This document shows positions 40,444 to 49,626 of a stretch of 64,000 nucleotides of DNA, in pieces. The stretch spans positions 2,783,001 through 2,847,000 of the forward strand of contig NZ_CP034443.1 of assembly GCF_003952365.1 (NCBI RefSeq), read 5' to 3'. Source of the DNA: Mesorhizobium sp. M9A.F.Ca.ET.002.03.1.2. Lineage in GTDB: Bacteria > Pseudomonadota > Alphaproteobacteria > Rhizobiales > Rhizobiaceae. The notes under the pieces are model-generated. The model searched no databases. It saw only the letters and a list, made by a program, of their open reading frames with translations, and was not told the DNA's origin. The translations under genes and the position numbers were made by a program. How positions within the stretch are numbered: the first letter of the stretch is position 1; every line of letters starts with the position of its first letter.

Positions 40444-40675
40444 CGAGACACCTTTGCAATCGGTTGAGACTTACTCTGCTGTTACGCCCTGAAACGTAGC
40501 TTTCGAACTCCGAAGGCGCCTCGGCCTTGGCCAGCGCGTGACCCTGCATGAGAGCCACAAACAGGCGCGAAATGGCTGGGCAGCAAATGTTTCCAACGCA
40601 GCCAGCTTGTCAGCACCGAGCGCCACAGGATGTTTGGCTGGCCATAGAGTGCTGCTTGATGGGGCCTGCGAGCTT
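40444..40675. other. Spacer between sctD and rhcV
   Basis: 232 bases between two genes of one transcription unit. A 77-codon frame (40471-40704) overlaps the 3' end of the SctD gene, but its product has no recognisable domain and no good ribosome-binding site. It is probably not a gene. Confidence 0.4.
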
Positions 40676-41566
40676 TCAATATGGGAGAGCAGCAATGCGG
40701 CCATTCCTGCTCAGCAGCACACGGCTGTCCTCAATACGATCGACTACCCATCCATCAGCTAAAATGGCCCCGACAAAATACTTCTCGCTGTCGATGACAA
40801 GATACGGTTGGGCCCCATGCCACACAGCTTCGACCGCGATTGCGGATGGCGCCTTCTCCTCTTTGATGAGCACTCCGTTCACCAGTGTTAGAGTACCCTT
40901 GGTGCGACGATCGAACGATTGCTGAAGCTTCTGCCAGCTGATGACCGATTCAGACGTGACGGTGCCCTCGGCGGTCACAACACCCTTTGCGGAGCCAATC
41001 TTGACGTCGAGAAGACCCGCTCGATCGACTTCCTCCTGCAGCTCTTTGGCCGCTGCCCCCGTAAGTTCATTGTCAGCGCGGTGACTGATCGTTCTGGACG
41101 CGACTTCAGCCCGAAGTGAATTGGGGCTCGATCCACTTGCATTGCCAAGATAGGAGAACATGCCCGAAAGCGCGCCGATCCCGAGTGAGCTGATTATGAC
41201 CATGGCGAGCACACCGATCGGTAGGCGCGGTATGCCGGTCGAACCAGGCGGCTCTGCATCCTGCACGGACCAAGCAATGGACATCTCGCCTACGAGCAGG
41301 ACGGCAGGAAGGGGCACAACAACGGACTGGCCTGCGGCGATATTCCGGTTGCCCTCGATACTGAGTCCGGGTGCAAGCGCCTCGAGTTCGATCGACTTGC
41401 CAAGAAGAGTTACACGAAGATGATGCGGTGCCAGTCCTTGCTCGACAAAGACCAAATCGGCATCGAAGCCGCTGCCGATTAAACACGTTTGAAGATCCGT
41501 CTTGCCGGTCAGTCCGCAATAGAGCCCCGAAAGCACTTCGAAACGGAGGGAAACGGCGTCATCCAC
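40676..41566 (-). CDS. T3SS inner-membrane ring protein (SctD/Y4yQ)
   Basis: A 296-residue protein with the SctD layout: a cytoplasmic FHA-like N-terminal domain (about 1-105), one membrane helix (about 113-140, PIGVLAMVIISSLGIGALSG) and a periplasmic part with ring-building motifs (VDRAGLLDVKIGSAKGVVTA). SctD forms the outer of the two inner-membrane rings together with NolT. Its place between nopA and rhcV matches y4yQ in NGR234. ORF intact. Confidence 0.85.
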   Translation of the reverse strand: MDDAVSLRFEVLSGLYCGLTGKTDLQTCLIGSGFDADLVFVEQGLAPHHLRVTLLGKSIELEALAPGLSIEGNRNIAAGQSVVVPLPAVLLVGEMSIAWSVQDAEPPGSTGIPRLPIGVLAMVIISSLGIGALSGMFSYLGNASGSSPNSLRAEVASRTISHRADNELTGAAAKELQEEVDRAGLLDVKIGSAKGVVTAEGTVTSESVISWQKLQQSFDRRTKGTLTLVNGVLIKEEKAPSAIAVEAVWHGAQPYLVIDSEKYFVGAILADGWVVDRIEDSRVLLSRNGRIAALPY

Positions 41567-41682
41567 AGAGCATCTCTCAAACAGGATAGAAGCCGCACGG
41601 CAATTGCCATGCGGCTCATTTCGGGACTACGTCGCGTCAATAAGGAGACGCGCTAGGGGCAGTCTAAAAGCCGCTTCCGACA

Positions 41683-41925
41683 TTACGAAACGCGTTCGTC
41701 GGCGGCCTTCTTGATGGTCTGGAGATTGGTCGTTAGAGTGCGCAACTGGACACTCCTTTTCGTCGCCTCCAAGCTAACATTGGTTAGTTCTTGCACTTGC
41801 GCCTGAAAAGCAGTAGCATCAGCTCCGCTTGTATTGCCGGGAGTGCCACTGTTAGTTTTATCGGTATTGCCGGCGCTACTGGTATTGGTATTGCCTGATT
41901 TCTTATTATTATCAACTGCAGCCAT
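41683..41925 (-). CDS. nopA: Nodulation outer protein A, needle/pilus subunit candidate
   Basis: An 80-residue, Asn/Thr/Ser/Gly-rich protein (NKKSGNTNTSSAGNTDKTNS) with a helical C-terminal half (FQAQVQELTNVSLEATKRSV). The size, low complexity and position between nopC and the SctD gene match NopA, the small extracellular pilin-like component of rhizobial T3SS. The second ATG (41925) is preferred over 41931 because AAGGA lies six bases before it. Identification is by context and size rather than a motif. Confidence 0.7.
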   Translation of the reverse strand: MAAVDNNKKSGNTNTSSAGNTDKTNSGTPGNTSGADATAFQAQVQELTNVSLEATKRSVQLRTLTTNLQTIKKAADERVS

Positions 41926-41997
41926 GATCATTCCTTTTTCTGTTGGAGTTGTGCCGTCAATAACGGCCTGTATGACCTCACGCCGGATTTTCCCGCG

Positions 41998-42327
41998 TCA
42001 GGCATCTTCTGTGTCATCCAAAGCTTCATCGGCCTCAGCCATCGCATCGTTCGCGAATTGGAACGCGAACGATCGCAGGATACTTTGGAAGGCTTCACTT
42101 TGTGCTGCAGACTGTGAGTTGTCTTGAAGTTGATCATTTGAAACGGTCCGGTTATCCGCCCGATCGTTCCCGCCAGCTGGCTTGCCATCATTCCCACCAG
42201 CTGGCTTGCCATCATTGCCACCAGCCGGCTTGCCATCACCAGAATGCTCGGATTTCGAATCCCCATGGCCCTTTCGGATCAAGGAAGTCCCGAGGTTGCC
42301 AACTCCACTCCCAATTGCTGCTATCAT
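41998..42327 (-). CDS. nopC: NopC-like secreted protein with tandem repeats
   Basis: A 109-residue protein. The first 25 residues are uncharged-to-basic (IAAIGSGVGNLGTSLIRKG), then come three tandem GKPAGGND octapeptides (encoded at 42168-42239), then an acidic helical C-terminus (FANDAMAEADEALDDTEDA). It is the first gene after the tts box at 42388, the place of nopC (y4yP) in other rhizobia, where NopC is a secreted effector. CCGGAGTACCTG precedes the chosen ATG; an upstream in-frame ATG (42342) lacks this. The repeat may vary between strains. Confidence 0.65.
   Translation of the reverse strand: MIAAIGSGVGNLGTSLIRKGHGDSKSEHSGDGKPAGGNDGKPAGGNDGKPAGGNDRADNRTVSNDQLQDNSQSAAQSEAFQSILRSFAFQFANDAMAEADEALDDTEDA
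42168..42239 (-). repeat. Three tandem 24-bp repeats inside nopC
   Basis: Three head-to-tail 24-base units, each encoding GKPAGGND, differ only by one to three mostly synonymous bases. They are part of the nopC coding sequence. Confidence 0.9.
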
Positions 42328-42387
42328 CAGGTACTCCGGCATTTGCCATTGGCGGCGACGTGTTAAAGGTTAACCTCGATCAAGCTA

Positions 42388-42418
42388 AGGGCGGGAGCTT
42401 TCGAGAACCTGACGGCTT
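42388..42418 (-). promoter_or_regulatory. tts box (TtsI site) of the nopC unit
   Basis: On the minus strand CGTCAGGTTCTCGAAAGCTC followed by CCGCCC matches the TtsI-binding tts box (core CGTCAG-TT-TCGAAAGC). It is about 60 bases upstream of the nopC start and would drive nopC-nopA-sctD-rhcV-y4yS. Confidence 0.9.
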
Positions 42419-42424
42419 TTGACA

Positions 42425-42857
42425 AAAACCGGCCAGCGCAAAAACGTATGCTCTGCAGGATGTTGCTCTCGCATCGAACAGTCGACCACGATCTCGGCTG
42501 TTCGGCCAATCCCGCCGTCCACGCATGCCGCGACCGAATGGCAGCCGCAGCAGCTCGTTTGCATCCTCGATGCTGTGGTGTCGAACAGGAGACACGGTCC
42601 ACGTGCTGCATGACCGCAATGACCGTATTCTTGCTGGCTCCACGGGCGCACGCAACGAGCAGGAACTCGGTCTTTGCATCACCATTCTCTCGCCTGCACA
42701 TCACGGCCCGGCGCGGTGAGCTCATTGGCTTCGAGAAGGTCGGCGAGTACGAACATGGGATGGTCTGCCGGCTTTGGGAGGCCGGTGCGGATCCTCTTCT
42801 CACCATATCGAAAGCTTGAAGCGGTCGGATTTTCTTGCCCTGTTCGTGAGAACTCCC
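42425..42857. other. Region between divergent tts boxes, no gene recognised
   Basis: About 430 bases separating the leftward nopC tts box and a rightward tts box. Frames on both strands up to 147 codons exist but show no domain. No gene supported. Confidence 0.4.
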
Positions 42858-42886
42858 ATCGTCAGCTAATCGTCAGCCAAGCGGTC
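42858..42886 (+). promoter_or_regulatory. tts box upstream of the candidate effector
   Basis: ATCGTCAGCTAATCGTCAGC then CAAGCGG. It is nearly the same as the box before nopP (TCGTCAGCTAGTCGTCAACT). It lies about 450 bases before the effector start, which is a long leader. A poorer match (CGTGACGTTAACCGAAAGATG, 43254-43274) lies closer to the gene. Confidence 0.75.
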
Positions 42887-43337
42887 TATCTAGGCCGGCC
42901 GTGCCTGACCTTCGGATCCAAAGGTCCCGTCTCGACACTTTTTGTAACTATAGATCGAGGTTTCCCGCGCGATACGCAACGCACACGCTTCTCTGAAGCA
43001 AATGTGTGACTTTGTCGGTGGCGAACGAGAGGAGTGACGCCTCAATAAAATCGTCAGGCACGTGTCTAGGAAGGGGAGCTAGCCGAGTTGGTCTGATTTC
43101 ATTCGCTGTTCCTGGAAATCGGCGGACTGAAGCGCTGATAATCTCAGGACATCGATGGCAACGTTGCGAAAGTCCTGTGAGCTCGGGCCAATCTTGGCCT
43201 GCTACTGAGAAGCACTTTGGCGGGAACATTACGCCGTCGCGGGTCTGGCTGACCGTGACGTTAACCGAAAGATGCCGCTGGTCTCGTCAGCCGCCAGCAC
43301 AATAGCAGCACATTCTCGCCTACTACGGAGACGCAAT
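42887..43337. other. Leader region of the effector gene
   Basis: 450 bases between the tts box and the chosen start codon. It contains the weaker tts-like sequence at 43254-43274 (CGTGACGTTAACCGAAAG). No gene is recognised on either strand. Confidence 0.4.
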
Positions 43338-45788
43338 ATGAAGGGCATTGGCCGACCACGGAAATCGCAGGCTGAAACTGGAGCCAGCCGCGCGGGGCGG
43401 GCGAGCAGTTCCCTTTCGCAATCAAGTCTTGCTGCGGGAGAAGGTGGACAGTCATTCGATTCCGTTGTGGAGCAGATGCGCTCTGGGGACGCCGATAGGA
43501 GGCCCTCCTCCCTTCCAGTTGCGCGCGGTCCAGGCGATGCCCGCGAAAGTCTGCCAGGCGCCTCGATTGGCGAAGATCAAATCCTGAACGCACCGCCACG
43601 TGGAGCCGCTGCGCCACCACGCGGAACCGTAGCGCCACGTGGCGCAGCCGCAAGGCGGCGCGGTTCTCCCTCCATGTCTGAGGGCGAAGCCATGGCGCCG
43701 GTCGGTAGCCAACTATCAACCGCGCAGGTGGAAGGCACCAGCTCATCGTCAAATGAAGATATCAGTCCGACACAGCTCAGAATGAACAGTCTTGTTCAAC
43801 AACTGACTGATTGCGAGGCTGCGGCCAGGAAAACCGACGTCCCCGAGGAGGCGGTGGAGCTGATCAGTCGGGTCGTCGATGCAGCCTCAGCAATTCTGGA
43901 GTACCGCGCTAGCCTGCCTGCGGCTGAGGCGCAGACAATTATGCCAGACGACAAGGTGCGTAGATGTTGCCAGATCGTGTGCGACGCCGCGAATGAAGTA
44001 GACAAACTTGGCCTGTCGACGATCACGAAATTGGACAAAAAGACCAAGAAAGCGGCAGGTATGGTCGATAAACTCTACTCCTACTCCCAGGCGGACCGGC
44101 AGGAGCTGTTGATTTTAAATGTGGAGAACCACCATACGGCGGCAATTAAGTGGTGGGAAAAAAAGGCATGGCGCTCCGAACGGCAGCGATCCGCCTGCGC
44201 TGCCACCGCTAGCCTATCCAGTGGAACGCCCGTGATGCGGGAAGCCGAGCGGTGCGCACTGCGGCTGCGTGCCGGCTCGGTACTGAGTGTCAGGATCTGG
44301 CTGGTCCGTGAGCGGATCGGTCTTGCGCGGGCCAAGATTGAACTGCGGGCGAGCAGGTTCGAGCCAGATTTGAAGGAACTCCTCGTCGGTCGAAATGGAG
44401 TGGTGCAGCTGATGGCAAGCGCCGTTCAAGAAGCTCTTCGCGCCCTCTCTTTGGCGAAGGGCATAATGGATGATGGCAAAGCACTCAACGCTCATGATTG
44501 CGCGGTTGTAGAAAAAATCATGGAGCGGCTTTCGGATTTTGGATTGGCGTTGCACGAGGTGCATACCAAGCTAAGCCATACCTACCCAGATGCCGGCCTC
44601 CCATTGAAACTGTTCGAACGGATCGTGGACGATGCATGGATCACTGCGCACGATGCCATGCACTTGTTGAACCTGCAGTCTCCGCCGTCAGCCATCATGG
44701 CGCCACAGGCCCAGGCGGGCGCTGCGATGCCGGCCAGGGCAGGCGCTGCGATACCGGCTGACACTGCTGGTACGGCTGCAGTGTCAGAAGGCACTACAGC
44801 GCGAAGGAAAGGGAAGTCAAAGCATAAGTCGGCAGCTCGCGCCGGGACTTCTGCCGCCGGGCAGCCATCAACACCAGTCGCTGCGAACGCCGGCACAGTG
44901 CCAGCAGCCAAGGTTCTCGCGCGCTCGGATCAAGTTGCGAGTACACAGGTGAGAGCGCAAGAGGTGGCTGCGAGTTCGTCGGGGGCAGGCTCGACAATCG
45001 GGGGCGCCGCGTTGTCAATGGAGGTATTGACGGAGCGGCTCAAACGATTGGACGAACTTTTGCAGTTCGATCTGGCCGGTCAGCAAAGCGTCGTCTCCCA
45101 AGTGCGCCAGATGAAGCCTGAGGAGGCCGGTAAGGTCGTGGACGATGTGGCCCAGTACCTGCGAGCCCAGGCCATTGAGATGCAAACCTGTCTCGCCGGG
45201 TTGCAGGGGCGTAATGTACGCCTGCTACTCACCTCCACCCAGCTACCCAAAGTGCACGAACGCACAGACCAGCTCAAAGGGTTGCTGAACATGGTGCTGG
45301 GACAGGCCAACGCATTGAATGAAGGAAAAGCCGGCATTACGACTGATTGCATGAAGACCTACGCATTTCCGGCGCAAAAATACCTGGAACATTTGTGCAA
45401 TGCCGACGAATTGATGCCGCCGGAGGCACCGGTCGCGCTGCGTGGCGAGCCAGGAAAGCTGTTTGAGATGAAGCTGCAGCCCAAGATGCTGGTCAATGGT
45501 GCGATGCCGAGCCCGATGTGGGTGCACATCCACACGAGTCGCCCCGTCATGGCCAGAAACTTGGAAGGGCTGGCTGATTCCGAATTCACCGCTTGCCACG
45601 TTAAATCCAACGAACAGCGCGGCTACAATCGAGAGCGAGAGGAAGCCGATGCTAGGTCCGGTCGCGAGAAGGTCATAATTCATCGCGGCAAACTCACCCC
45701 CGCTTTCTGTAAGTCCTTGTTGACCTCGGGGCTTGGCCGCCAACCACGCCATTCGCGTGCCGAGCTCCCGTCGGCGCAGGCTGCATGA
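43338..45788 (+). CDS. Candidate type III effector (816 aa)
   Basis: An 816-residue protein. The first 60 residues are Ser/Gly/Arg-rich (KGIGRPRKSQAETGASRAGR), as in type III secretion signals. A low-complexity PPRGAAAPPRGTVAPRGAAA stretch follows, then two helical regions (about 150-480 and 590-720) separated by an Ala/Gly-rich linker with AQAGAAMPARAGAAIPADTA. The C-terminal region has SPMWVHIHTSRPVMA, CHVKSNEQRGYNRE and IHRGKLTPAFCKSLL, which remind me of the XopP/HLK effectors of Xanthomonas and Ralstonia; this is from memory and untested. A tts box upstream and T3SS genes on both sides support the call. The ATG at 43338 follows ACGGAGACGCA; an in-frame ATG at 43272 has no such site. Confidence 0.75.
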   Translation: MKGIGRPRKSQAETGASRAGRASSSLSQSSLAAGEGGQSFDSVVEQMRSGDADRRPSSLPVARGPGDARESLPGASIGEDQILNAPPRGAAAPPRGTVAPRGAAARRRGSPSMSEGEAMAPVGSQLSTAQVEGTSSSSNEDISPTQLRMNSLVQQLTDCEAAARKTDVPEEAVELISRVVDAASAILEYRASLPAAEAQTIMPDDKVRRCCQIVCDAANEVDKLGLSTITKLDKKTKKAAGMVDKLYSYSQADRQELLILNVENHHTAAIKWWEKKAWRSERQRSACAATASLSSGTPVMREAERCALRLRAGSVLSVRIWLVRERIGLARAKIELRASRFEPDLKELLVGRNGVVQLMASAVQEALRALSLAKGIMDDGKALNAHDCAVVEKIMERLSDFGLALHEVHTKLSHTYPDAGLPLKLFERIVDDAWITAHDAMHLLNLQSPPSAIMAPQAQAGAAMPARAGAAIPADTAGTAAVSEGTTARRKGKSKHKSAARAGTSAAGQPSTPVAANAGTVPAAKVLARSDQVASTQVRAQEVAASSSGAGSTIGGAALSMEVLTERLKRLDELLQFDLAGQQSVVSQVRQMKPEEAGKVVDDVAQYLRAQAIEMQTCLAGLQGRNVRLLLTSTQLPKVHERTDQLKGLLNMVLGQANALNEGKAGITTDCMKTYAFPAQKYLEHLCNADELMPPEAPVALRGEPGKLFEMKLQPKMLVNGAMPSPMWVHIHTSRPVMARNLEGLADSEFTACHVKSNEQRGYNREREEADARSGREKVIIHRGKLTPAFCKSLLTSGLGRQPRHSRAELPSAQAA

Positions 45789-46330
45789 CAGGGCACGTAC
45801 TTTGGGGTCTAGGGCAGAATGCGGCCGGCCACGCTGTGAGTCAGCGAGCATTTCTCCTGGCCAAACCGCGAATGCCGCTGCGCGAGTTGCGGTCCGGCGA
45901 TTGGAGTCGATCGGCTACCGTCAGGGCCGATTTGCGATGTCGCGTTACCTGCTGTTGACGTGGCGGCGTATCTTGCCTCCCATCCAACTTATCGCCGAGA
46001 TCGCGCCGCCAAGATCGAGGCGGAAGGTCTTCCTGCGAGCGCGGAGCAGGCATAGCCGATCCGATCGGGATCGGCGCATCGCAACGACCCAACGGTGTGG
46101 TGGAGAAAATTGGATTCGGGAGAGCTCGTATCCAAGAGGCGGAGTTCCGGCCCGAATACAATCCGCTCGCAAGCACCCACGATGCGCATCCGCAGTTTAT
46201 TGTCTGGGAGATGGGCTGGATCGCTCGGCGGCGCTGGCGCTAAGGCGGGGCTGTCGCCGGACAATTAGCATTCACTGCCAACAGCCTTGCAACCGTCACC
46301 AGTTGCAAGGCTCGGCGGCGGGTCGACAAA
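45789..46330. other. Intergenic region, no gene recognised
   Basis: 540 bases between the convergent effector and nopP genes. No domain-bearing frame and no clear terminator hairpin. Confidence 0.45.
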
Positions 46331-47131
46331 TCACATGAAATCGTCGTCAGACCCGCTATCGCTGCTGTCGCTGTCCTCGGTTTTGTGGAGATAGAGTGGA
46401 GGTTTGCCTGCACGCTGCCACTCACCGGCACTGTTCTTCGTCCATTTGTCGGGATGCTGCGTAGGGTCAAGCACCAGGTCGCCATGATCCACTTCAACAA
46501 ACCCCATCGTCTGCGCGCGCGCTTGTGCTTCCGGATTAGCCGCACGCCAATTCAGCAACGGTCGGTCGCCGTCTATCCGAAGTTGATGCTCCAGCAGAAT
46601 ATCGCCCGCATTTTCGACGAGCGGATGGGCGACTTGAAGATCCACTATGGAAGTGACCTCAGTTCGACCAGGAAATTGTTCCCGCCAACTTTCCGATTCG
46701 AACTCGTTCATGCTGAATCCGCCTTCCATTCTCAGCAGTCCGGCACTCCGGTCTCCCAATTGGTAACTGAAATATCGCGCGTGCTCCGTATCTCGACGGA
46801 TGCCATATTGCTGAGCAACGTCCGCGGTGCGCCTGGCTCGTGACGATACGAACTCCGAATACTCTTGAGGATTGTCGGCGATGTGCGTGATTTCATCACC
46901 ATGAAATTGCCTCACCTGTCTCCTGAAGGAAGTCCTGTTGATCTCCACCACAGGAGGTCGGGAATTGAGGGAGTATGCTTGGGGAGCCGCCGATGATGAG
47001 GCGCCGCTACCTTCCGATCCGGATAAGTGCATTCGGGCAAATGTGTCCGCGAACCCTTCGCTTCCTGCATCCGATTGCTCGCCGGCATTATGCGCGCGGT
47101 AACTATCGGATGAGCCAATTCGACCATACAT
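46331..47131 (-). CDS. nopP: Type III effector NopP-like
   Basis: A 266-residue protein starting MYGRIGSSDSYRAHNAGEQS, with a Ser/Gly-rich, disordered first 65 residues as expected for a secretion signal, a folded middle (EITHIADNPQEYSEFVSSRA, RYFSYQLGDRSAGLLRMEGG), a GNAT-like segment (LLNWRAANPEAQARAQTMGF) and an acidic tail (SDSSDSGSDDDF). The size and the opening MYGRI fit NopP, a secreted phosphoprotein that can decide host range. AGGAG lies eleven bases before the ATG and a strong tts box about 60 bases further up. Enzymatic activity is unknown; the GNAT similarity is my inference. Confidence 0.72.
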   Translation of the reverse strand: MYGRIGSSDSYRAHNAGEQSDAGSEGFADTFARMHLSGSEGSGASSSAAPQAYSLNSRPPVVEINRTSFRRQVRQFHGDEITHIADNPQEYSEFVSSRARRTADVAQQYGIRRDTEHARYFSYQLGDRSAGLLRMEGGFSMNEFESESWREQFPGRTEVTSIVDLQVAHPLVENAGDILLEHQLRIDGDRPLLNWRAANPEAQARAQTMGFVEVDHGDLVLDPTQHPDKWTKNSAGEWQRAGKPPLYLHKTEDSDSSDSGSDDDFM

Positions 47132-47190
47132 GACGATTCGTACTCCTATGTTTCGCAACCGAGCTCAAGTTAGCACGGCTGTTCAACATA

Positions 47191-47221
47191 GGGCGCTTAG
47201 TTGACGACTAGCTGACGAGGG
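47191..47221 (-). promoter_or_regulatory. tts box of nopP
   Basis: On the minus strand CCTCGTCAGCTAGTCGTCAA then CTAAGCGCCC, a clear tts box, 60 bases upstream of the nopP ATG. Confidence 0.88.
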
Positions 47222-47487
47222 CATTCCAACGGCTGCACCAATCAAATCCGCACTGCCGGCCTCAAAACCTCGGACTGCGCCACGCACCGGCCAGCAGAGG
47301 CTGAAAGGTCATGCCCGGAGGACTTGCCGTAGTTGCTGGGTGGCAGATCCGAGGGGAGTGATTGCCCCAGGCCCGCGGTTGCGCGGTTGGCCTGACAGAG
47401 ACACTGGGGCACGGATGGCCAGCCGACATTTGCCACTAGCATGGAACCAGGTCAGTTTTGAACTGGGCAGTCGTGGACTTCCAATGA

Positions 47488-48525
47488 CTAGGCCAAGCCT
47501 GCGGCAAAGAATGCTTTCGCGACAGGCTGGAAATATTGCATAGGAACCGCGTGGCCGAGTTTTGTAGTGCTTATCAGCTGACGCGCTAAGACATGGTCAT
47601 GGACGATCGTCAGGCGTAGTGCCCGCGCCTCACTCAACACATGTGAAACGCGCTCACCTTCGGCACGGCAAACTAAGAACGGCACCCCGGTTTCACCGCG
47701 AACGTAACGCAGACCGATCAGGACCGCCCTTCCTGTTAAGACCAGCGTGGCGCGATGCACGCCAAGCGCAGGCTCGTCGGCCGCCTCCTCGCGGATGCGA
47801 CGCTGTTCACCTTTCAACTCTGGCGCTCCTTGCTGATCCTTCGACTCGCGCGTCACTTCGGTATTGGTCATGCGCATTTCGCGCAGATACAACGCGCGCT
47901 GGAGCAGGAGATCGATCAGTCCGCCGACCAGCAGTGCGCCGGCGCCAATTCCCATCAGCAATTTTGTCTCCATAAAGATGAGGCCAACACAGCCCATGCC
48001 GCAGATCGGCAGAGGGACCATTGTCTTCCACATCCCGAGAAGGACAATGGAAAAGGTTGCGCTGAGAACCAATACCTTGAACATGGTCTTGCAGACTTCG
48101 ACCATGGAACGAGCAGACCCCAAGCGCTTCAGCCCTTCAAAGGGGTCAATTTTCTTAAAGCTGAGCTTCATCGGCTCCAGAGAGAAGACAAATCCACCAT
48201 TGGCTAGCAGGCTGGCCAAAATCACCGCGGCGACGAGGGTTCCAAGCAGCGGGCCAACAGCCGCGACGGTGAGTTGGACGAGCACAACCAATGCCTGCGG
48301 CACCGCGGTATCGAAAGGTAGGCTCTGCAACTTGGTGGCTAATAGGAGCGCTTCCCGGCATTTGTCCTCGATCACGCTGCCTCTTAGCCAAAGGTAGCCG
48401 AGCCCAGCGCAAGTCCCGACCGCGCGGACGAAATCGGAGCTACGTGGCAGCTGTCCTTTTTTGCGCGCTTCACTTAACTTCTTCGGGCTGGCGGCGTGTG
48501 TCTTCTCTTCACTTGTGTCGCTCAT
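47488..48525 (-). CDS. rhcU: T3SS switch protein RhcU (SctU) without NPTH motif
   Basis: A 345-residue SctU/FlhB-family protein: four membrane helices in the first 210 residues, a charged linker ([20 protein letters not shown]) and a C-terminal cytoplasmic domain. In the family this domain cleaves itself at NPTH, which controls the substrate switch. The aligned segment here is [20 protein letters not shown], so TGRA (264-267) replaces NPTH while the flanking strand and RGET are kept; the reading frame is clean. The ATG (48525) overlaps the rhcT stop by four bases. Last gene of the nolB-rhcU unit. Confidence 0.92.
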   Translation of the reverse strand: MSDTSEEKTHAASPKKLSEARKKGQLPRSSDFVRAVGTCAGLGYLWLRGSVIEDKCREALLLATKLQSLPFDTAVPQALVVLVQLTVAAVGPLLGTLVAAVILASLLANGGFVFSLEPMKLSFKKIDPFEGLKRLGSARSMVEVCKTMFKVLVLSATFSIVLLGMWKTMVPLPICGMGCVGLIFMETKLLMGIGAGALLVGGLIDLLLQRALYLREMRMTNTEVTRESKDQQGAPELKGEQRRIREEAADEPALGVHRATLVLTGRAVLIGLRYVRGETGVPFLVCRAEGERVSHVLSEARALRLTIVHDHVLARQLISTTKLGHAVPMQYFQPVAKAFFAAGLA

Positions 48526-49340
48526 GGCAGCAATTTGTCGAACCACTCCAGCGCGCCGTTGGCTTGTGTGACCTCCAGTTTCATGCTCTCCACCAGATAG
48601 GCAGCGTAGGTGACCATGAGAACTGGAAAGACAATGTTCTTGATTGCCGGAGACAGTTGGCTCGCCTTAAATTGCGGGGCAAAGCGACGCAGCAGCATCA
48701 TCGATATATCAATCAGTATCAGGAAGAACACGACAGGCCCCGATACCAATAATGCCGTGCGCATTATGCGGTCGAGAAGCCCCAACAACTCCATTGCTCC
48801 TGGCCCGCTCAGTGTCGGGTGAAACTGATACACCGGCCAGATCAAGTAGCTGCGGTACAGGACACTGATCAAAGTTTCCAGGCCTCCTGATCCGACGAAT
48901 ATGGCAATCGCAGTGATCCCCAGAAAAACGCCCATCGCGGAAGCCTGACTGTTCGTCGCGGGATCGGCCGAAGCGGTCGGGCTGCTGATGCCGCGTTGGT
49001 TGTCGATAAGCTCCCCGGCAGCCTGAAGGCCCCAAAGCGGAATGCCAAGAAAAGTGCCAAGGAGTACACCGACAAAAACTTCCTTGAATCCGAGCAGGGT
49101 TAGCTGGATCAGGCGTGTATCAGAATCCAGCGCCGGCAATCCGCCGCTGACGTGTGCCAGGCATGGTAGTGCGAAGCCAACAGCCAAACAGCCCCGGATC
49201 AGCCCACTGATCTGCGAGCGTGTGAATACGGGAAAGATCAGCATGATGCCCATCGCGCGGGCTGCCCCAAGACCTGCCGCAACGACGAGTTCGAGAGCCG
49301 TCTGGATCAGAATTTGAATATCGGCCGATGGCGCGTCCAT
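48522..49340 (-). CDS. rhcT: T3SS export apparatus protein RhcT (SctT)
   Basis: A 272-residue SctT/FliR-family membrane protein with about six to eight helices and the family pattern [20 protein letters not shown] and [20 protein letters not shown], then [10 protein letters not shown]. It joins SctR and SctS in the core export complex. It is intact and overlaps rhcU by four bases. Confidence 0.95.
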   Translation of the reverse strand: MDAPSADIQILIQTALELVVAAGLGAARAMGIMLIFPVFTRSQISGLIRGCLAVGFALPCLAHVSGGLPALDSDTRLIQLTLLGFKEVFVGVLLGTFLGIPLWGLQAAGELIDNQRGISSPTASADPATNSQASAMGVFLGITAIAIFVGSGGLETLISVLYRSYLIWPVYQFHPTLSGPGAMELLGLLDRIMRTALLVSGPVVFFLILIDISMMLLRRFAPQFKASQLSPAIKNIVFPVLMVTYAAYLVESMKLEVTQANGALEWFDKLLP

Positions 49341-49348
49341 GGGGCGGA

Positions 49349-49597
49349 CTAGTAGCTAAGTGTCATTGCGGGAAACTCGGTGAAGATCTGATCGGCTAGC
49401 TCTATGAGCGGGGCGCTTAGCACAGGAGCAAACAGCCCAATCACCGCGACAACGACCAGAAGCTTCACGGTGAGCGGCAAGCTTTCATCCTGGATCTGCG
49501 TCGCCGCCTGGAGGATGCCGATGACGAGGCCGACAACCACTGATGCAATGAGCGGCGGTAGAATCCAGATCATGAAAACCACCAGTGATTGGCTCAT
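49349..49597 (-). CDS. rhcS: T3SS export apparatus protein RhcS (SctS)
   Basis: A small two-helix SctS/FliQ-family protein with [20 protein letters not shown] and [20 protein letters not shown]. From the ATG at 49597 it has 82 residues, a little short for the family (88-91). The frame upstream ([10 protein letters not shown]) also looks like family sequence and lies just behind GGGAGG overlapping the rhcR stop, so the real start may be a non-ATG codon near 49625. Confidence 0.9.
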   Translation of the reverse strand: MSQSLVVFMIWILPPLIASVVVGLVIGILQAATQIQDESLPLTVKLLVVVAVIGLFAPVLSAPLIELADQIFTEFPAMTLSY

Positions 49598-49626
49598 AAG
49601 AGTAATGATGCTGGATTCAGTGATGA

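Noticed and set aside
40471..40704. A small gene between sctD and rhcV
   Set aside because: No domain, no good ribosome-binding site, and no gene that I recall at this place in related clusters.
42168..42239. A CRISPR-like array
   Set aside because: The three 24-base units are directly adjacent without spacers and code for a peptide repeat in nopC.
43272..43337. The upstream ATG at 43272 as effector start
   Set aside because: It lacks a ribosome-binding site, while the ATG at 43338 has GGAG at the right distance and gives a more typical secretion signal.
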